Assembly: GCF_027023865.1 (NCBI RefSeq)
Contig: NZ_JALVUC010000019.1
Location: 317,803-381,802, forward strand
Source: Thermococcus sp.
GTDB lineage: Archaea; Methanobacteriota_B; Thermococci; Thermococcales; Thermococcaceae
Direction of reading: 5' to 3'
DNA length: 64,000 nt
Position numbers and translations under genes: made by a program. Below the pieces are notes generated by a model that saw only the letters and a list, made by a program, of their open reading frames with translations, was not told where the DNA came from and did not search any database. This document shows, one piece after another, positions 1 to 9,773 of this stretch. The first letter of the stretch is position 1. Every line of letters begins with the position of its first letter.

Positions 1-716
1 CAATCTTCTTCCGCCAGTAGAAGGCAATGCTCTTGAGTGGTCTTCCGTTCACGAGAAAACTTTCTCCATTCTCGACATAGACGGCCATTAAATTGTTCAC
101 TCCTAAATCAATTCCAGCAGAGAGGTTGCCCAACGGTTGTCTTGGAACTTCAACCCACTTGTCCTCAATTAGTTTCTCTTCCACGATAAAGCTAACGTGA
201 GCATACCATTTTCTCTTTATTGGGTCGTAGATTATTTCTAACCGTCCTTGTTTTGCCTTTGAGGTGCATTCTGCCCTTGAACGGGACTTCGAGACGTTTG
301 AACTTTCCAAGCCCCTTGAGGAGTACCTTGTTGCCTTCAATCTTGTACTGGTCGTTCCTGAGGATGATTAAGGGTTTTCTCTTCCCGTCTTTTCTGAGAT
401 AGTTTGGTGGTTTCGGTTTGAGCCACTCGGGCAGTTCTCCGTTCCGCTTACTCCTTAAGAGTGAGAAGAAGCTCCGCCAGCTTTCGGCGTTCTTCCTACA
501 AATTTGCTGGACTGTGGCAGAACCCATTTCTCCTTTGAATTCCTCGTAAACAATCTTTTCGGTTTTATTGAAGTCAACTGGTTTACCCTCAAAGAATTCC
601 TGCCTGCGGAGGTAGTTTACTCGATTCTAGACTTTAACCCCAATGTCGGCTAACTCGAAGAGGACTTTTTCTTGTTCTTTGCTTGGTTGGAGTTTTACCG
701 TTACTGCTCGCTTCAT
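1..716 (-). pseudogene. tnpB: Broken TnpB (OrfB) of an IS200/IS605-type element, cut by the window edge
   Basis: The reading frame starts at the ATG at 716-714 and begins MKRAVTVKLQPSKEQ, a typical TnpB N-terminus. Codon 30 is an in-frame TAG (627-629). The frame then continues through VNYLRRQEFFEG and a basic central part. A one-base insertion in the A4 run (251-254 on the plus strand) shifts the frame. The next frame continues with DPIKRKWYAH and SAGIDLGVNNLMAVYV, the RuvC-like DLGVN region carrying the first catalytic Asp. The gene runs off the left edge. Functional TnpB is an RNA-guided nuclease of about 400 residues. With a stop and a frameshift this copy cannot make one. Confidence 0.88.
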
Positions 717-773
717 TCCAAAGTATGGTATTGTTCTTAGGCTTTAAAAGAGTGTTGCTTTCCCGCTTAAGGG

Positions 774-835
774 TCAGTTGGGTGGTTGATTGTACCCCGC
801 CCTAAAGGGCGAGGCCTTCGGGAAGAAAAAAGTAA
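774..835 (-). mobile_element. IS200/IS605-type element end (tnpB-proximal, left end)
   Basis: This lies just upstream of the tnpB start. It contains the palindrome CGCCCTaaAGGGCG followed by a purine-rich tail (GGGAAGAAAAAAGTAA). The same arrangement recurs in inverted orientation at 15152-15212 and in shortened form at 26186-26236, which marks it as an element terminus rather than a gene terminator. The exact cleavage point cannot be read from sequence alone. Confidence 0.7.
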
Positions 836-853
836 GGACGGGGGCAGAAGCCC

Positions 854-1552
854 TCAGAGAAGCATCCTCGCGTCGACGGCTATGGCTGAGTCCTCGTAGG
901 CGAAGATGGGGTTGATGTCGAGTTCTTTGATCTCAGGAAGCTCGAGGGCAAGATCGCCGATCTTAACAATTATGTCGGCAAGGGCCTCGATGTCAACGGG
1001 CTTCTCACCGCGCGCTCCAGCCAGGATCGGGTAGGCCTTGATCTCCTTTATCATATCAAGGGCCTCGTCCTTGCTTATCGGGGCGACGCGGAAGCTGACG
1101 TCCTTGAGTATCTCGACGAAGATGCCGCCTAGACCAAACATGATGGCTGGGCCGAACTGCGGGTCGCGGATCATGCCGACAATAACCTCCTTGCCTAGCG
1201 GGAGCATCTTGTAGATGATAACGCCCCAGAGGTCTGCATCGGGCTTGTAGTTCTTGGCGTTCTCCATGATGGTCCTAAAGGCCTGCTTGGCCTCTTCGTC
1301 GCTCTTGATGTTGACCTTGACACCGCCGGCGTCGCTCTTGTGGATGATCTGCGGGGAAACGATCTTCATGACAACAGGGTAGCCGATCTCCCTGGCGAAC
1401 TGAACGGCCTCCTCCTCGTTGGTGGCGACCTTGAAGTCCGGAACCGGGACGCCGTAGAGCTTGAGTATCTCCTTTGCCTCCGGCTCGACGAGTGGCCTGT
1501 TCTCGGCCGTCGCCTTTTCGATGACTGCCTTAGCCTTTTCAATCCTGTCCAT
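854..1552 (-). CDS. acdB: ADP-forming acetyl-CoA synthetase, beta subunit
   Basis: The protein has 232 residues and is the ATP-grasp beta subunit of the archaeal NDP-forming acyl-CoA synthetase, which converts acetyl-CoA, ADP and phosphate to acetate, CoA and ATP. Seen are the ATP-grasp pieces PVVMKIVSPQIIHKSDAGGV, GGIFVEILKDVSFRVAP with the conserved lysines and glycines, and the C-terminal ELDINPIFAY metal-site region. The ATG at 1552 is chosen over an upstream GTG (1561) because GAGGTGAT lies just before it. The alpha subunit is not adjacent, as is usual in Thermococcales, where the subunits are encoded apart. Which isoenzyme (I or II) cannot be told here. Confidence 0.9.
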   Translation of the reverse strand: MDRIEKAKAVIEKATAENRPLVEPEAKEILKLYGVPVPDFKVATNEEEAVQFAREIGYPVVMKIVSPQIIHKSDAGGVKVNIKSDEEAKQAFRTIMENAKNYKPDADLWGVIIYKMLPLGKEVIVGMIRDPQFGPAIMFGLGGIFVEILKDVSFRVAPISKDEALDMIKEIKAYPILAGARGEKPVDIEALADIIVKIGDLALELPEIKELDINPIFAYEDSAIAVDARMLL

Positions 1553-1689
1553 ACCAATCACCTCATCAGCCTGACACTCTCCACTTCGCCGACACAGTTA
1601 AAAGGGTTTCCATTTGCCAACCCCTTCGCTTTGAATCCGGTTGAAGCGATGCCCGGGTTATAAATACTCCCTCGATCAAGTAGTTACGG

Positions 1690-3009
1690 GTGATATCCAT
1701 AAAGAAGAAGCTTATTGCCGGGGCCGGTGTGGTTCTGCTGATTATCCTGTCGGTCTTTTTGTTTCAGGGTGAGAAGGCCACCGCGAGCGATACGACAGTT
1801 GTCCTCTATAACTCAGCCAAAATCGGCGTGATAGAGGAGACGAGGGAGTTCGAACTTAAGGCTGGCCTGAATGAGGTTCCCCTCAATGAGCTGGCCGGAC
1901 TGAACATCGCTGAGGTCACGATAAGGCCCCTCAATGGCGGGGTTCAGGTTCTCGGCGTTTTCAGCAGGGGTTCTAACGGCGACGTTTACTCGGCGAACAT
2001 TGGCAGTGAGGTGGAGATAAAGCTGAGGAGCGGTGACGTCATCAAGGGCAGGTTTCTCGGCTTCAAAAACAGGAAGATAGCGGTCGAGGGCGACGGCTAC
2101 TACCTGATAAACCCTGCCGAGGTTTCATACTTCAAGGCCAAGAACCTCGACGGAAAGGCAAGGGTTTACGCGGTTCTCCAGGCGGACAAGGCCGGAAAGT
2201 ACAACGTCAGCGTGACCTACAGGGTGGCGAACATGAGCTGGGAGAGCAGGTACAAGCTCTACATCGGGAAAGATGCCAAGCTCTACGGTTACGTCGTGCT
2301 CAACAACCCGACGGCTCAGGAGTTCAAGGACGCAAAGGTTCTCCTCATAGCCGGCGACGTCCACCTCAACCAGGCCCTTCCGCAGCCGCGCGTTCTCTAC
2401 GCCAAAGCGGCCTCTTCAGGGACCTTCCAGATCGGCGAGCCGCAGAAGGTCGAGGCGTTCTACCTGTACAGGCTCGGAATCGCCGACCTCAATCCCTCGA
2501 GCACCATGATGTACCCCTACGTGACCATCGAAGCCCCATACCAGCGCGAGTACCTCTACGAGAGCTGGGCCGGGAACGGCGAGAGGCCGGTCTACGAGTC
2601 AATATCATTCAAGACCGACAGGGTTCTCCCCGCGGGAACCGTTGAGATCTACCGCGAAACCGATGATGGAAGCCTCCTGATTGGCGAGAACTCCATAGAG
2701 CACACACCCAAGGGCGACACTGTTAGGATAGGCATCGGCAGGGACTACGACCTTAAAGGAACCACCACGATACTCGAGCAGAGGAGTGGAGAGGGCTACT
2801 CCTACTACAAGGTGAGGATAACCCTTCAGAACTTCGGCAACGAGACGAAGACTGTCCTTGTCAGACACCACAAATGGGGAAAAGTAATGACCTCAAGCAT
2901 TCAGCCGACGGACGAGACGGCGAACTACGTGGAGTTTAAGATAACGCTCGAGCCCGGGGAAAAGAAGGAAATAGTCTTCGACTATGGGGTGGGTATTAGC
3001 TCTTCCTGA
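1690..3009 (+). CDS. Secreted/membrane-anchored DUF4139-like protein
   Basis: This 439-residue protein starts at a GTG. The N-terminal KKKLIAGAGVVLLIILSVFLF is a signal or anchor segment. The rest is beta-rich and fits the DUF4139 pattern: an early VVLYNSAKIGVIEETREF strand pair, a small SH3-like stretch (EIKLRSGDVIKGRFLGF), then the YRVANMSWESRYKLYIG core, and a C-terminal immunoglobulin-like part ending in LEPGEKKEIVFDYGV. A TATA-like TTATAAA at 1658-1664 lies about 25 bases before the start, so the mRNA is probably leaderless. Family members are cell-surface proteins of unknown role, and no enzyme motif is visible. Confidence 0.75.
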   Translation: MISIKKKLIAGAGVVLLIILSVFLFQGEKATASDTTVVLYNSAKIGVIEETREFELKAGLNEVPLNELAGLNIAEVTIRPLNGGVQVLGVFSRGSNGDVYSANIGSEVEIKLRSGDVIKGRFLGFKNRKIAVEGDGYYLINPAEVSYFKAKNLDGKARVYAVLQADKAGKYNVSVTYRVANMSWESRYKLYIGKDAKLYGYVVLNNPTAQEFKDAKVLLIAGDVHLNQALPQPRVLYAKAASSGTFQIGEPQKVEAFYLYRLGIADLNPSSTMMYPYVTIEAPYQREYLYESWAGNGERPVYESISFKTDRVLPAGTVEIYRETDDGSLLIGENSIEHTPKGDTVRIGIGRDYDLKGTTTILEQRSGEGYSYYKVRITLQNFGNETKTVLVRHHKWGKVMTSSIQPTDETANYVEFKITLEPGEKKEIVFDYGVGISSS

Positions 3010-3229
3010 GAGTTATCTCAAACCTCTTTTCTCCTTTTGTTATGTCCAAGACGAGGCTCTTGTCGTAGTCAATGAACTTCGTGCCTATGACTGTGTAGCC
3101 CTCTCCATTGAGGAACTCCGCCATTTTAAGACCAAGGTCGCCGAAGAACTCGGCCGCCATTGCTGCCATGCTCGGCTCCTTGATGTCAAGCTCATCGTGG
3201 TATCTCCTTGCGAGTTCAAACACGTCCAT
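2996..3229 (-). CDS. Small conserved protein of unknown function
   Basis: A 77-residue acidic, soluble protein starting MDVFELARRYHDELDI and ending in a strand-rich tail (GEGYTVIGTKFIDYDKSLVL). The frame is open much further upstream, but the ATG at 3229 has GGTGGTGG before it, and the upstream extension runs through the promoter region and the SWIM gene. It is convergent with the DUF4139-like gene and overlaps its end by 14 bases. I do not recognise a family. The length and codon use look genuine. Confidence 0.6.
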   Translation of the reverse strand: MDVFELARRYHDELDIKEPSMAAMAAEFFGDLGLKMAEFLNGEGYTVIGTKFIDYDKSLVLDITKGEKRFEITLRKS

Positions 3230-3316
3230 CGCCACCACCGTAGGTTTTACTCGTCGGTGGATAAAACGCTTTCGCAGAATCGAAAGGCTTAAAGAGGGTC
3301 TGAAAAAGCCACATCG

Positions 3317-3853
3317 ATGGCCATGGATGGGAAGACCCTCAGAAAGGGTGAGCGCTACTACAAATCCGGCAGGGTTCTCTGGGTGATCAAGCACGGAGAC
3401 AGGCTTTTCTCCAAGATTCTCGGCACTTACCCCTACTACGTCGAGCTTGACCTGAAAACCGGCGAGAACCGCTGCACCTGCCCCCTTGGTGGGGACTGCA
3501 AGCACGTTGCGGCAGTTATGAAGGCCTATGAGAACGGTTTCTACTTCGAGACCTTTGAGGAGCAAGCTGAACTCTTTCCAGAGGCAACCGCGATGGAGTT
3601 CCTGAGTGAGGTTCCAGACTTGGCCCTCGATGTTACGCTGAAGGAGCTCCGCTTCGCCTTAACCACCGACGAGAGCGGGAGCGAGGTCGCGAGGCTCTTC
3701 CGGAGGGCTTTGAAGCTCGTGGCGCTGACGGGAAGGAAAGAAGCGCTCCACGTCCTTGAGGAGGTCGCGGGGGAGTACGAACACATCTTTAAGGACTACA
3801 AGCTTTCCCTAAAGCTAGAAGATGAACTGAGGGAACTTGAGGCGTCCCTCTAA
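3317..3853 (+). CDS. SWIM zinc-finger protein
   Basis: This 178-residue protein carries one SWIM motif, CTCPLGGDCKHVAAV (C-x-C-x6-C-x-H), at about residues 54-68, preceded by the usual GxxYYKSGRV and YYVELDLKTG strands. SWIM fingers bind zinc and serve in protein or DNA contacts. The C-terminal half is helical and charged without known motifs. Two in-frame ATGs (3317 and 3323) are possible. TTAAAG near 3287 would make the mRNA leaderless. It ends about 50 bases before reverse gyrase, whose TATA box lies right behind its stop codon. A link to DNA topology is inference from position only. Confidence 0.75.
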   Translation: MAMDGKTLRKGERYYKSGRVLWVIKHGDRLFSKILGTYPYYVELDLKTGENRCTCPLGGDCKHVAAVMKAYENGFYFETFEEQAELFPEATAMEFLSEVPDLALDVTLKELRFALTTDESGSEVARLFRRALKLVALTGRKEALHVLEEVAGEYEHIFKDYKLSLKLEDELRELEASL

Positions 3854-3858
3854 AAAGT

Positions 3859-3867
3859 CTTATAAAG
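3859..3867 (+). promoter_or_regulatory. TATA box of reverse gyrase
   Basis: CTTATAAAG preceded by purines (BRE-like AAAA) sits 38 bases before the reverse gyrase ATG, directly after the SWIM-gene stop. It would place the start of transcription near 3890 with a short leader holding GAGGGTGAG as ribosome site. Confidence 0.6.
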
Positions 3868-3904
3868 TCTCTCCTCGCGAGAATAGGAATTAGAGGGTGA
3901 GAAG

Positions 3905-6900
3905 ATGAAGGCGATATACAGGGAGATGTGCCCGAACTGTTCTAGGAGGATCTCCGACGAGAGGCTTGTGAGTAAGAACCCCTGCGATGAGTGCATTGAT
4001 ACTCCCGTTCACGCCGATTCCTATTTTGAACTCGTCACAGCTGTTAAAAACGCCCTGCAGGTTAGGGGCACGCTTAGGGAGTGGGAGAGAGTCTACTCCC
4101 TGGAGAAGAACCTCCGCGATGTCGAGGCCTTCTTCGAAAAGGCCACAGGCTTTACCTTCTGGAGCGCCCAGAAGACGTGGGTGAAGAGACTTCTCAAGGG
4201 GAGGAGCTTCTCCATCATAGCCCCGACTGGAATGGGCAAGAGCACCTTCGGGGCATTTATGGCCGTCTGGCACGCCACAAAAGGAAAGAAGAGCTACATA
4301 GTCGTTCCCACAACCCCCCTCGTTGTTCAAACTGTGAGGAAAATCCAGGCCATATCTGAGAGGGCCGGCGCTGAGATAAACCTCGCCTACTACCATGGCA
4401 ACCTCCGGAAGAAGGAGAAGGAGGAGATGCTGGCCAAGATAACCGGTGAGGACTACGATATCCTCGTTACCAGCGCCCAGTGGATGGCGAGGAAGTTCGA
4501 CGAGGTTCTCAAGGGTAGGCATTTCGACTTCATCTTTGTGGATGACGTTGACGCTTTCCTCAAGGCGAGCAAGAATATAGACCGCTCCCTCTACCTGCTC
4601 GGCTTCAACGATGAGGTCATCCAAAAGGCTTGGGGGATAATCAAGCTAAAGAGGCAGATGTCAAAGTATCTCAACGGCCGCGCCCAGGACAGGGAAGAGA
4701 GGCTGAAGGAGCTTAACGCGGAGATATCAAAGCTCCAGCGCGAGATTGAGGAATTCAAATCGAAGAACAACATAGGCATCATGATAATCGCCTCCGCAAC
4801 CGGAAGCGCGAGGGGTGACAGGATAAAACTTTACCGCGAGTTGCTCGGTTTTGAGGTCGGTTCTGGAAGGAGCGCGCTCAGGAACGTCGTCGACAGCTAC
4901 ATTAAACCCACTAAGAAGGTAGAGGAGCACGTGGAAGAGCTTCTCACGATGCTCGGCAGGGGCGGGATAATCTTCACACCAACCGACCAAGGTCTCGGCT
5001 ATGCGGAAGAGCTCGTCAACTACCTCCGCGAGCGCGGCTTTAGGGTCGAACTTGTCAGCTCAAAGAACAGGAAAGCCATCGAGAGGTTTGAGAACGGTGA
5101 AGCTGACTACCTCGTGGGTTCCGCCACCTACTACGGCTCCCTTGTTAGAGGTCTCGATTTACCCCACCTCATACGCTACGCGGTCTTCACCGGCGTACCA
5201 AAGTTCCGCTTTAGCATAGACCTTGAAAGGCCCACCATATACCGCTCCCTGGGGTTGTTAAGTGAGATAATGGACTTCCTGAGTGATGAGGATAGGAAAA
5301 CCGCTGAAAAGCTCCACGCCCGCTTGAGGAGACTCATAAGAAACATCCCCCAGTTCGAACTGATGAAAATAGAGGAGGCTTTGGCTGAGGGCCTTCCCAT
5401 AGAGGACGAGTTCCACAACCACGTCCTTGACATTTTCCGCGAGCTGGTGGGGTTCCTCAGGAAGGCCCTTTGCGATGAGGAAGTTCTGAGGAAGCTCGCT
5501 GAAGATCCCTTCGTGAGCCTAACTGAAGATGGTGGCAAGTGGTACATCGAGATTCCAGACGTTAGAACCTACATCCAGGCTACCGGAAGGACCAGCAGGC
5601 TTTTCGCGGGTGGAATAACAAAGAGTCTCAGCGTCCTCATAGTTGACAACGAGAAGGTTTTCAACGGCTTAGTGAGGCAGATGCGCTGGCGCTTCACAGA
5701 GTTTCAGATGGCCCCCTTTGAGGAGCTGGACCTCGATGATGTTCTTAGACAGATAGATGAGGACAGGGAAAAGGTTCGCCTGGTGATGGAAGGCAAGATA
5801 AGCGCCAAGGTGAAAGATCTAGTCAAGTCCGCCCTCATGATAGTCGAGAGTCCCAACAAGGCCAGAACCATAGCCAGCTTCTTCGGTCAGCCGAGCAAGA
5901 CAAGGATAGGCGATCTGGTCGCCTACGAGGTCAGTATAGGCAATATGATGCTGACGATTTTAGCCAGCGGCGGGCATATGTTCGACCTTGTGACGAACGA
6001 GGGTTACCACGGCGTCCTGATCGACGAGAGGGACGGTATTATGAATTTCATCCCGGTCTACGACACCATAAAGCGTTGCCGTGACTGCGGATATCAGTTC
6101 ATTGACTGGGAGAACAAGGGTGTCTGCCCGCGCTGTGGTTCAACCAATGTGCGCGATGCCCTCGAGAACGTTAAGGCGATGCGCGAGTTAGCGCAAGAGG
6201 TGGACGAGATACTCATTGCCACCGATCCTGATACCGAAGGGGAAAAGATAGCCTGGGACATTAGGAATGTCCTCAGTCCTTACACGCCCAACATCAAGCG
6301 CATAGAGTTCCACGAGGTAACTAGGCCAGCCATAATGCGCGCCATCCAGGAGGCACGGGACGTCAACGAAGGTAGGGTAAACGCCCAGATTGTGAGGAGG
6401 ATAGAGGACAGATGGATAGGCTTCGAGCTGAGTCAGGAACTTCAGCGTGTCTTCGAGAACCGCAACCTCTCAGCCGGGAGGGTTCAGACCCCTGTCCTGG
6501 GTTGGATAATAGAGCGATACAAGGAGTTCAGCGAGAGCGAAACCTATTTCCTGGGGTTAACGCTGGAGAATGGCCTTCAGTTCGCCGTTGAGATAGGTAA
6601 GGATGGGAAGAACGTTGAGCCTCCCAAATACGTAACCGTTGAGGATGTCCATCTCGAAGAGAAGGAGTTCAATCCCTCCCCACCTTACACCACCGACACC
6701 ATGCTGAAGGACGCCTCGACCTTCCTGAAGCTTTCTGCACCCGAAACCATGAGATTGGCGCAGGACCTATTTGAGGCAGGATTGACGAGCTACCACCGCA
6801 CGGACTCAACCCACGTCAGCAACACCGGAATAGAGATAGCAAAGGAGTACATAACCCAGGAAGTTGGTGGAGAGTACTTCAAGCCGAGGTCTTGGGGTGA

Positions 6901-7597
6901 GGAGGGAACACATGAGGCCATAAGACCGACTAGGCCGATAGACACCGGCCGCTTAATGCAGCTCATCCGCGATGGTGTTATCCAGCTCCCCAAGAACCTC
7001 ACTAGGAACCACTACAGGCTCTATGACATGATATTCAGGAAGTTTATGACGAGCCAGATGAAGGCTGCGAAGCTCCTCATGGAGAGGGCAGTCATAGACG
7101 CGGACGTTGGAAAGGCAGAGCTTGAGGGCTACGTCGAGATAATAGATGACGGCTGGACGAAGCTCCGCTCGCCACCCTTCAGGCAACTCCCGAAGCTCGA
7201 AAAAGGAGCAAAGCTCAAAGTGGTTGAGACCAAGAAATGGAAGGCTCCCCAGGTTTCTCTCTACAGTCAGGGCGACATAATCTCCCTCATGAAGGAGAGG
7301 AAGATAGGCAGACCCTCCACTTATGCAAAGATAGTCGAAACGCTGATGAGGCGCTACTATGTCTTTGAAACGCGCGGAAGAAAGAAACTCGTGCCGACCG
7401 ATCAGGGTATCAAGGTCTACCACTATCTCATAAGTAAGTACAAAGAGCTTGTCAGTGAGGAGAAGACGAGGGAACTTGAGGAAACGATGGATCTAGTGGA
7501 GAAGGGAGGGATGGATCACCAGAGTGTTCTCAGTAATCTGTACAAGGAGATAGTTGAATATCTTAGGAGGGATAGGAGAACCCAACCTGAGGGTTAG
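3905..7597 (+). CDS. rgy: Reverse gyrase
   Basis: The 1230-residue enzyme introduces positive supercoils and is the hallmark of hyperthermophiles. Domains in order: an N-terminal zinc finger (C9, C12, C27, C30); a helicase-like module with Walker [10 protein letters not shown] (about 106-114), DDVD motif (about 213) and an RecA2 half with [12 protein letters not shown]; then topoisomerase IA with TOPRIM start [12 protein letters not shown] (about 645) and [11 protein letters not shown] (about 773); a second zinc finger CRDCG...CPRCG (about 724-745); and the catalytic tyrosine in [10 protein letters not shown] (about 963). The ATG at 3905 has GAGGGTGAGAAG before it. No intein interrupts the gene, unlike in some relatives. 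All key residues are present, so it should be active. Confidence 0.98.
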   Translation: MKAIYREMCPNCSRRISDERLVSKNPCDECIDTPVHADSYFELVTAVKNALQVRGTLREWERVYSLEKNLRDVEAFFEKATGFTFWSAQKTWVKRLLKGRSFSIIAPTGMGKSTFGAFMAVWHATKGKKSYIVVPTTPLVVQTVRKIQAISERAGAEINLAYYHGNLRKKEKEEMLAKITGEDYDILVTSAQWMARKFDEVLKGRHFDFIFVDDVDAFLKASKNIDRSLYLLGFNDEVIQKAWGIIKLKRQMSKYLNGRAQDREERLKELNAEISKLQREIEEFKSKNNIGIMIIASATGSARGDRIKLYRELLGFEVGSGRSALRNVVDSYIKPTKKVEEHVEELLTMLGRGGIIFTPTDQGLGYAEELVNYLRERGFRVELVSSKNRKAIERFENGEADYLVGSATYYGSLVRGLDLPHLIRYAVFTGVPKFRFSIDLERPTIYRSLGLLSEIMDFLSDEDRKTAEKLHARLRRLIRNIPQFELMKIEEALAEGLPIEDEFHNHVLDIFRELVGFLRKALCDEEVLRKLAEDPFVSLTEDGGKWYIEIPDVRTYIQATGRTSRLFAGGITKSLSVLIVDNEKVFNGLVRQMRWRFTEFQMAPFEELDLDDVLRQIDEDREKVRLVMEGKISAKVKDLVKSALMIVESPNKARTIASFFGQPSKTRIGDLVAYEVSIGNMMLTILASGGHMFDLVTNEGYHGVLIDERDGIMNFIPVYDTIKRCRDCGYQFIDWENKGVCPRCGSTNVRDALENVKAMRELAQEVDEILIATDPDTEGEKIAWDIRNVLSPYTPNIKRIEFHEVTRPAIMRAIQEARDVNEGRVNAQIVRRIEDRWIGFELSQELQRVFENRNLSAGRVQTPVLGWIIERYKEFSESETYFLGLTLENGLQFAVEIGKDGKNVEPPKYVTVEDVHLEEKEFNPSPPYTTDTMLKDASTFLKLSAPETMRLAQDLFEAGLTSYHRTDSTHVSNTGIEIAKEYITQEVGGEYFKPRSWGEEGTHEAIRPTRPIDTGRLMQLIRDGVIQLPKNLTRNHYRLYDMIFRKFMTSQMKAAKLLMERAVIDADVGKAELEGYVEIIDDGWTKLRSPPFRQLPKLEKGAKLKVVETKKWKAPQVSLYSQGDIISLMKERKIGRPSTYAKIVETLMRRYYVFETRGRKKLVPTDQGIKVYHYLISKYKELVSEEKTRELEETMDLVEKGGMDHQSVLSNLYKEIVEYLRRDRRTQPEG

Positions 7598-7926
7598 TGA
7601 GGTTTACCTCCAACTCTTGAATTTAGAATTCTCAACATCTAATTTTGTTTCACATCCTATTGCTCTCACTACGTTACATGACCTCTGACCAAGGTCGGGT
7701 ACTACTGGGCACTGCGTTCTAATCGAACCTTTGCAGTCATGTTAAACCAAAAATTTTTAAAGCTAATTGGTGGTAATAGGTTTGCATGGCAATGCAATGG
7801 CAATAACATCTAGGGGAGTCATTCAGCCAAATCGTGGTGACTAATGACAGGAACTAACCTTCCTAGGAAAAAACTTATATGTGTTTATATCGATTACACA
7901 GTATAAGAAACATGGTGGTGGTAAGA
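7598..7926 (+). promoter_or_regulatory. Long upstream region of trmBL2 with two TATA-like boxes and a palindrome
   Basis: This 329-base gap has no gene that I can support. It is AT-richer than its flanks. Two promoter-like sites are visible: AAATTTTTAAAG (7751-7762) and TTATATGTGTTTATAT (7875-7890), the second close to the trmBL2 start. Between them is the inverted repeat TTGCAT-GGCA-ATGCAA (7782-7797), a possible operator. The palindrome lies about where transcription from the upstream TATA box would begin, so it could be a repressor site. Confidence 0.5.
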
Positions 7927-8721
7927 ATGGTTAAGGACAAGATGGTTGAGCTCCTTCAGGAGCACTTCGAGTTGAACCTCTACGAGGCAAGGGCGTACGT
8001 AGCACTGGTCGGCTTCGGCGTTCTGACACCGGCGGAGCTTGCCAGCGTCTCGGAGGTTCCCGCCCCAAGGACCTATGATGTTCTCAGGAGCCTTGAGAAG
8101 AAAGGCTTCGCCATAAGCCAGCCAGGCAAGGTCAACAAGTACAGGCCGGTTCACCCAGAGAACATCCTCGAGAAGTTCATCGAGGAGTGGCAGGAGAGGA
8201 TCGCGGAGGAGCTTGAGGCCAAGAAGAAGGCCAAGGATGAACTCCTCCAGCTTATGAAGCCCCTCATCGAGACCGAGATTCCAAAGTACGGCGTCGAGAA
8301 GGTCTGGGTTGTCCGCGGAATCAGGAACGCCACTCTCAAGACCAAGGAGATGTTCGAGGACGTCAAGGAGCAGATACTTCTGGCGGACGACGGCTACATC
8401 GCCATCAACCTGGAGAGCGATATCATCAAGGCCATAGACAAGGGCGTCAAGGCCAAGATACTCGTCGCCCCGAACGTCCTCCAGAGGCTCAACACCTCAA
8501 AGATAATGGACTATTACAAGAAGGGCAAACTCGAACTTAGGGTCCTCGACAAGTTCGAGCTTCCAATGCTCATCTGCGACGACGAGGTATTCTTTGCCCT
8601 TGAGGACATGGCGGCCCGCTACTTCAACTACGAGACCCAGATATGGATCAAGGACTTCCGCGTTAAGGCCCTGTTCGAGGGCAAGTTCAACGAGTACTGG
8701 GAGAAGGCCAAGAAGGCCTGA
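7927..8721 (+). CDS. trmBL2: TrmBL2, TrmB-family chromatin protein/regulator
   Basis: This 264-residue protein has the TrmB winged helix at the N-terminus (NLYEARAYVALVGFGVLTPAEL, then PRTYDVLRSLEKKGFA), followed by a coiled-coil linker (EEWQERIAEELEAKKKAKDE) and a C-terminal effector-like domain. In T. kodakarensis the gene beside reverse gyrase encodes TrmBL2, an abundant protein that coats DNA into thick fibres and represses genes. The same order and length are found here. The ATG at 7927 is preceded by GGTGGTGGTAAGA. Whether it binds a sugar is doubtful, since TrmBL2 is known as a sequence-independent binder. Identification rests on family, length and synteny. Confidence 0.88.
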   Translation: MVKDKMVELLQEHFELNLYEARAYVALVGFGVLTPAELASVSEVPAPRTYDVLRSLEKKGFAISQPGKVNKYRPVHPENILEKFIEEWQERIAEELEAKKKAKDELLQLMKPLIETEIPKYGVEKVWVVRGIRNATLKTKEMFEDVKEQILLADDGYIAINLESDIIKAIDKGVKAKILVAPNVLQRLNTSKIMDYYKKGKLELRVLDKFELPMLICDDEVFFALEDMAARYFNYETQIWIKDFRVKALFEGKFNEYWEKAKKA

Positions 8722-8735
8722 TTTTTATCTTTCCA
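8722..8735 (+). terminator. T-rich transcription stop after trmBL2
   Basis: ATTTTTATCTTTCC directly follows the trmBL2 stop codon. Oligo-T tracts without a needed hairpin end transcription in Thermococcales. The next gene is convergent. Confidence 0.45.
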
Positions 8736-8759
8736 TTTTGAAAAACAAGGAAGAACGGT

Positions 8760-9773
8760 CTAACGCCTTCTAACCTTCTGGGCAACAAGCACAGTTGTTG
8801 CCAGCAAGACTAAAAAAGCAGGTCCGCAGATGTCCTTTTTGCTAGAAGTTTGGGGCGATGCTGATGTTTTGTTCGTTCTTTCAACGGTGTTTCTGGGAGA
8901 ACGCGTGATGCCCCTCTGGGCAGGCATTTGAGTCTTAGTTTTGTTTAAATTTAAAGGGGTATTCTCTCGAGGGGTAGCTGACGTGCAGGCCGTTACATTG
9001 ACGATTTTAACGCTCTTGGGGAACCAAAAAATGGGAACGGTGGTGTTTGGTGGGAGTCTGTTGAAAAAGTCCTCTAGAGTGGTGTTCATGTTCAGATAGA
9101 TCACAGTTACATTTCTTGCGTGATTCCCCCGTCTGAGAGTGAAATAAACTGGAAAGACACTTGAATTTGCTAAAATAACAGATGGACAACATTCATGGGC
9201 CCAGCACCATGCGTTCTTGCTCATCGTGACACAGATGTCATTCATCGGTGTTTCAATCTGCCAGCCGTTTATCACTGCGGTGGAAGTACCATTTTTTGAA
9301 AGTTGGGACCAGTTACGGCTGACTGGTTCAACGCAAAAACTCCTCTGGTTAAACTTATAGACCTTCTCGATACCCTCAGATGAATCCTGAGGGTAAGCCG
9401 TTATATTCAAATACCAGCTCCTGTTAACGAAAACTACCCCGTTATAGTCCACGAACGTTGAGTTCGTTGCTTTTGTAAAGTCCAAAGAGTATAGTCGAGA
9501 GCCGTTGAAATAGAGTAGAGATCCACCTATGGGCGTCATGTCAAAGTCATAGCAAAAGCCAGCCTTACAGTCGGGCGCATATTGGAAAAGTTGAAGATAA
9601 ACGAAAGCATCGCTTCCGCTTGATATAATGGAGTATTCAACCCTGTAAACGTAATCCTCTAATGGGCCATGCTTCAAGTCCACGTTGTTGCAGGTTTCGT
9701 TTGAGGCTTGAGCTGGAACAACGCTGAGAAGGAAAATTAGGGATATGAAAACAGCCTCAAACGTACGGTTCAT
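8760..9773 (-). CDS. CGP-CTERM surface protein, partner of the DUF4855-like gene
   Basis: The 337-residue secreted protein has a signal peptide (about residues 1-23, ending VVPAQAS) and a C-terminal sorting signal: KKDICGPAFLVLLATTVLVA then KVRRR, the CGP-CTERM motif of Thermococcaceae surface proteins (Cys316-Gly-Pro). Before it is a Thr/Ser/Pro/Asn-rich stalk. It has many N-x-S/T sequons (NGT, NSS, NTT, NKT) and several cysteines (CCPS, CDF), suggesting a glycosylated, disulfide-bonded exported protein. Its start overlaps the end of the upstream DUF4855-like gene by 17 bases, so the two are translated together. Function unknown. A second cassette of the same design lies at 53575-55226. Confidence 0.78.
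   Translation of the reverse strand: MNRTFEAVFISLIFLLSVVPAQASNETCNNVDLKHGPLEDYVYRVEYSIISSGSDAFVYLQLFQYAPDCKAGFCYDFDMTPIGGSLLYFNGSRLYSLDFTKATNSTFVDYNGVVFVNRSWYLNITAYPQDSSEGIEKVYKFNQRSFCVEPVSRNWSQLSKNGTSTAVINGWQIETPMNDICVTMSKNAWCWAHECCPSVILANSSVFPVYFTLRRGNHARNVTVIYLNMNTTLEDFFNRLPPNTTVPIFWFPKSVKIVNVTACTSATPRENTPLNLNKTKTQMPAQRGITRSPRNTVERTNKTSASPQTSSKKDICGPAFLVLLATTVLVAQKVRRR

Noticed and set aside
797-835. The CGCCCTAAAGGGCG hairpin as an ordinary terminator
   Set aside because: The same core with the same A-rich tail occurs at other IS remnants, in both orientations, and it stands upstream rather than downstream of tnpB.
3230-3565. Upstream extension of the small gene at 2996-3229
   Set aside because: It would overlap the SWIM gene and its promoter; the ATG at 3229 has a ribosome site.
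3905-7597. Possible intein in reverse gyrase
   Set aside because: The gene has the normal length of 1230 codons and all motifs are continuous, so no intein is present.
9007-9192. Short minus-strand frame inside the CGP-CTERM gene
   Set aside because: Shadow of the surface-protein gene, which has a signal peptide and CGP-CTERM in its own frame.
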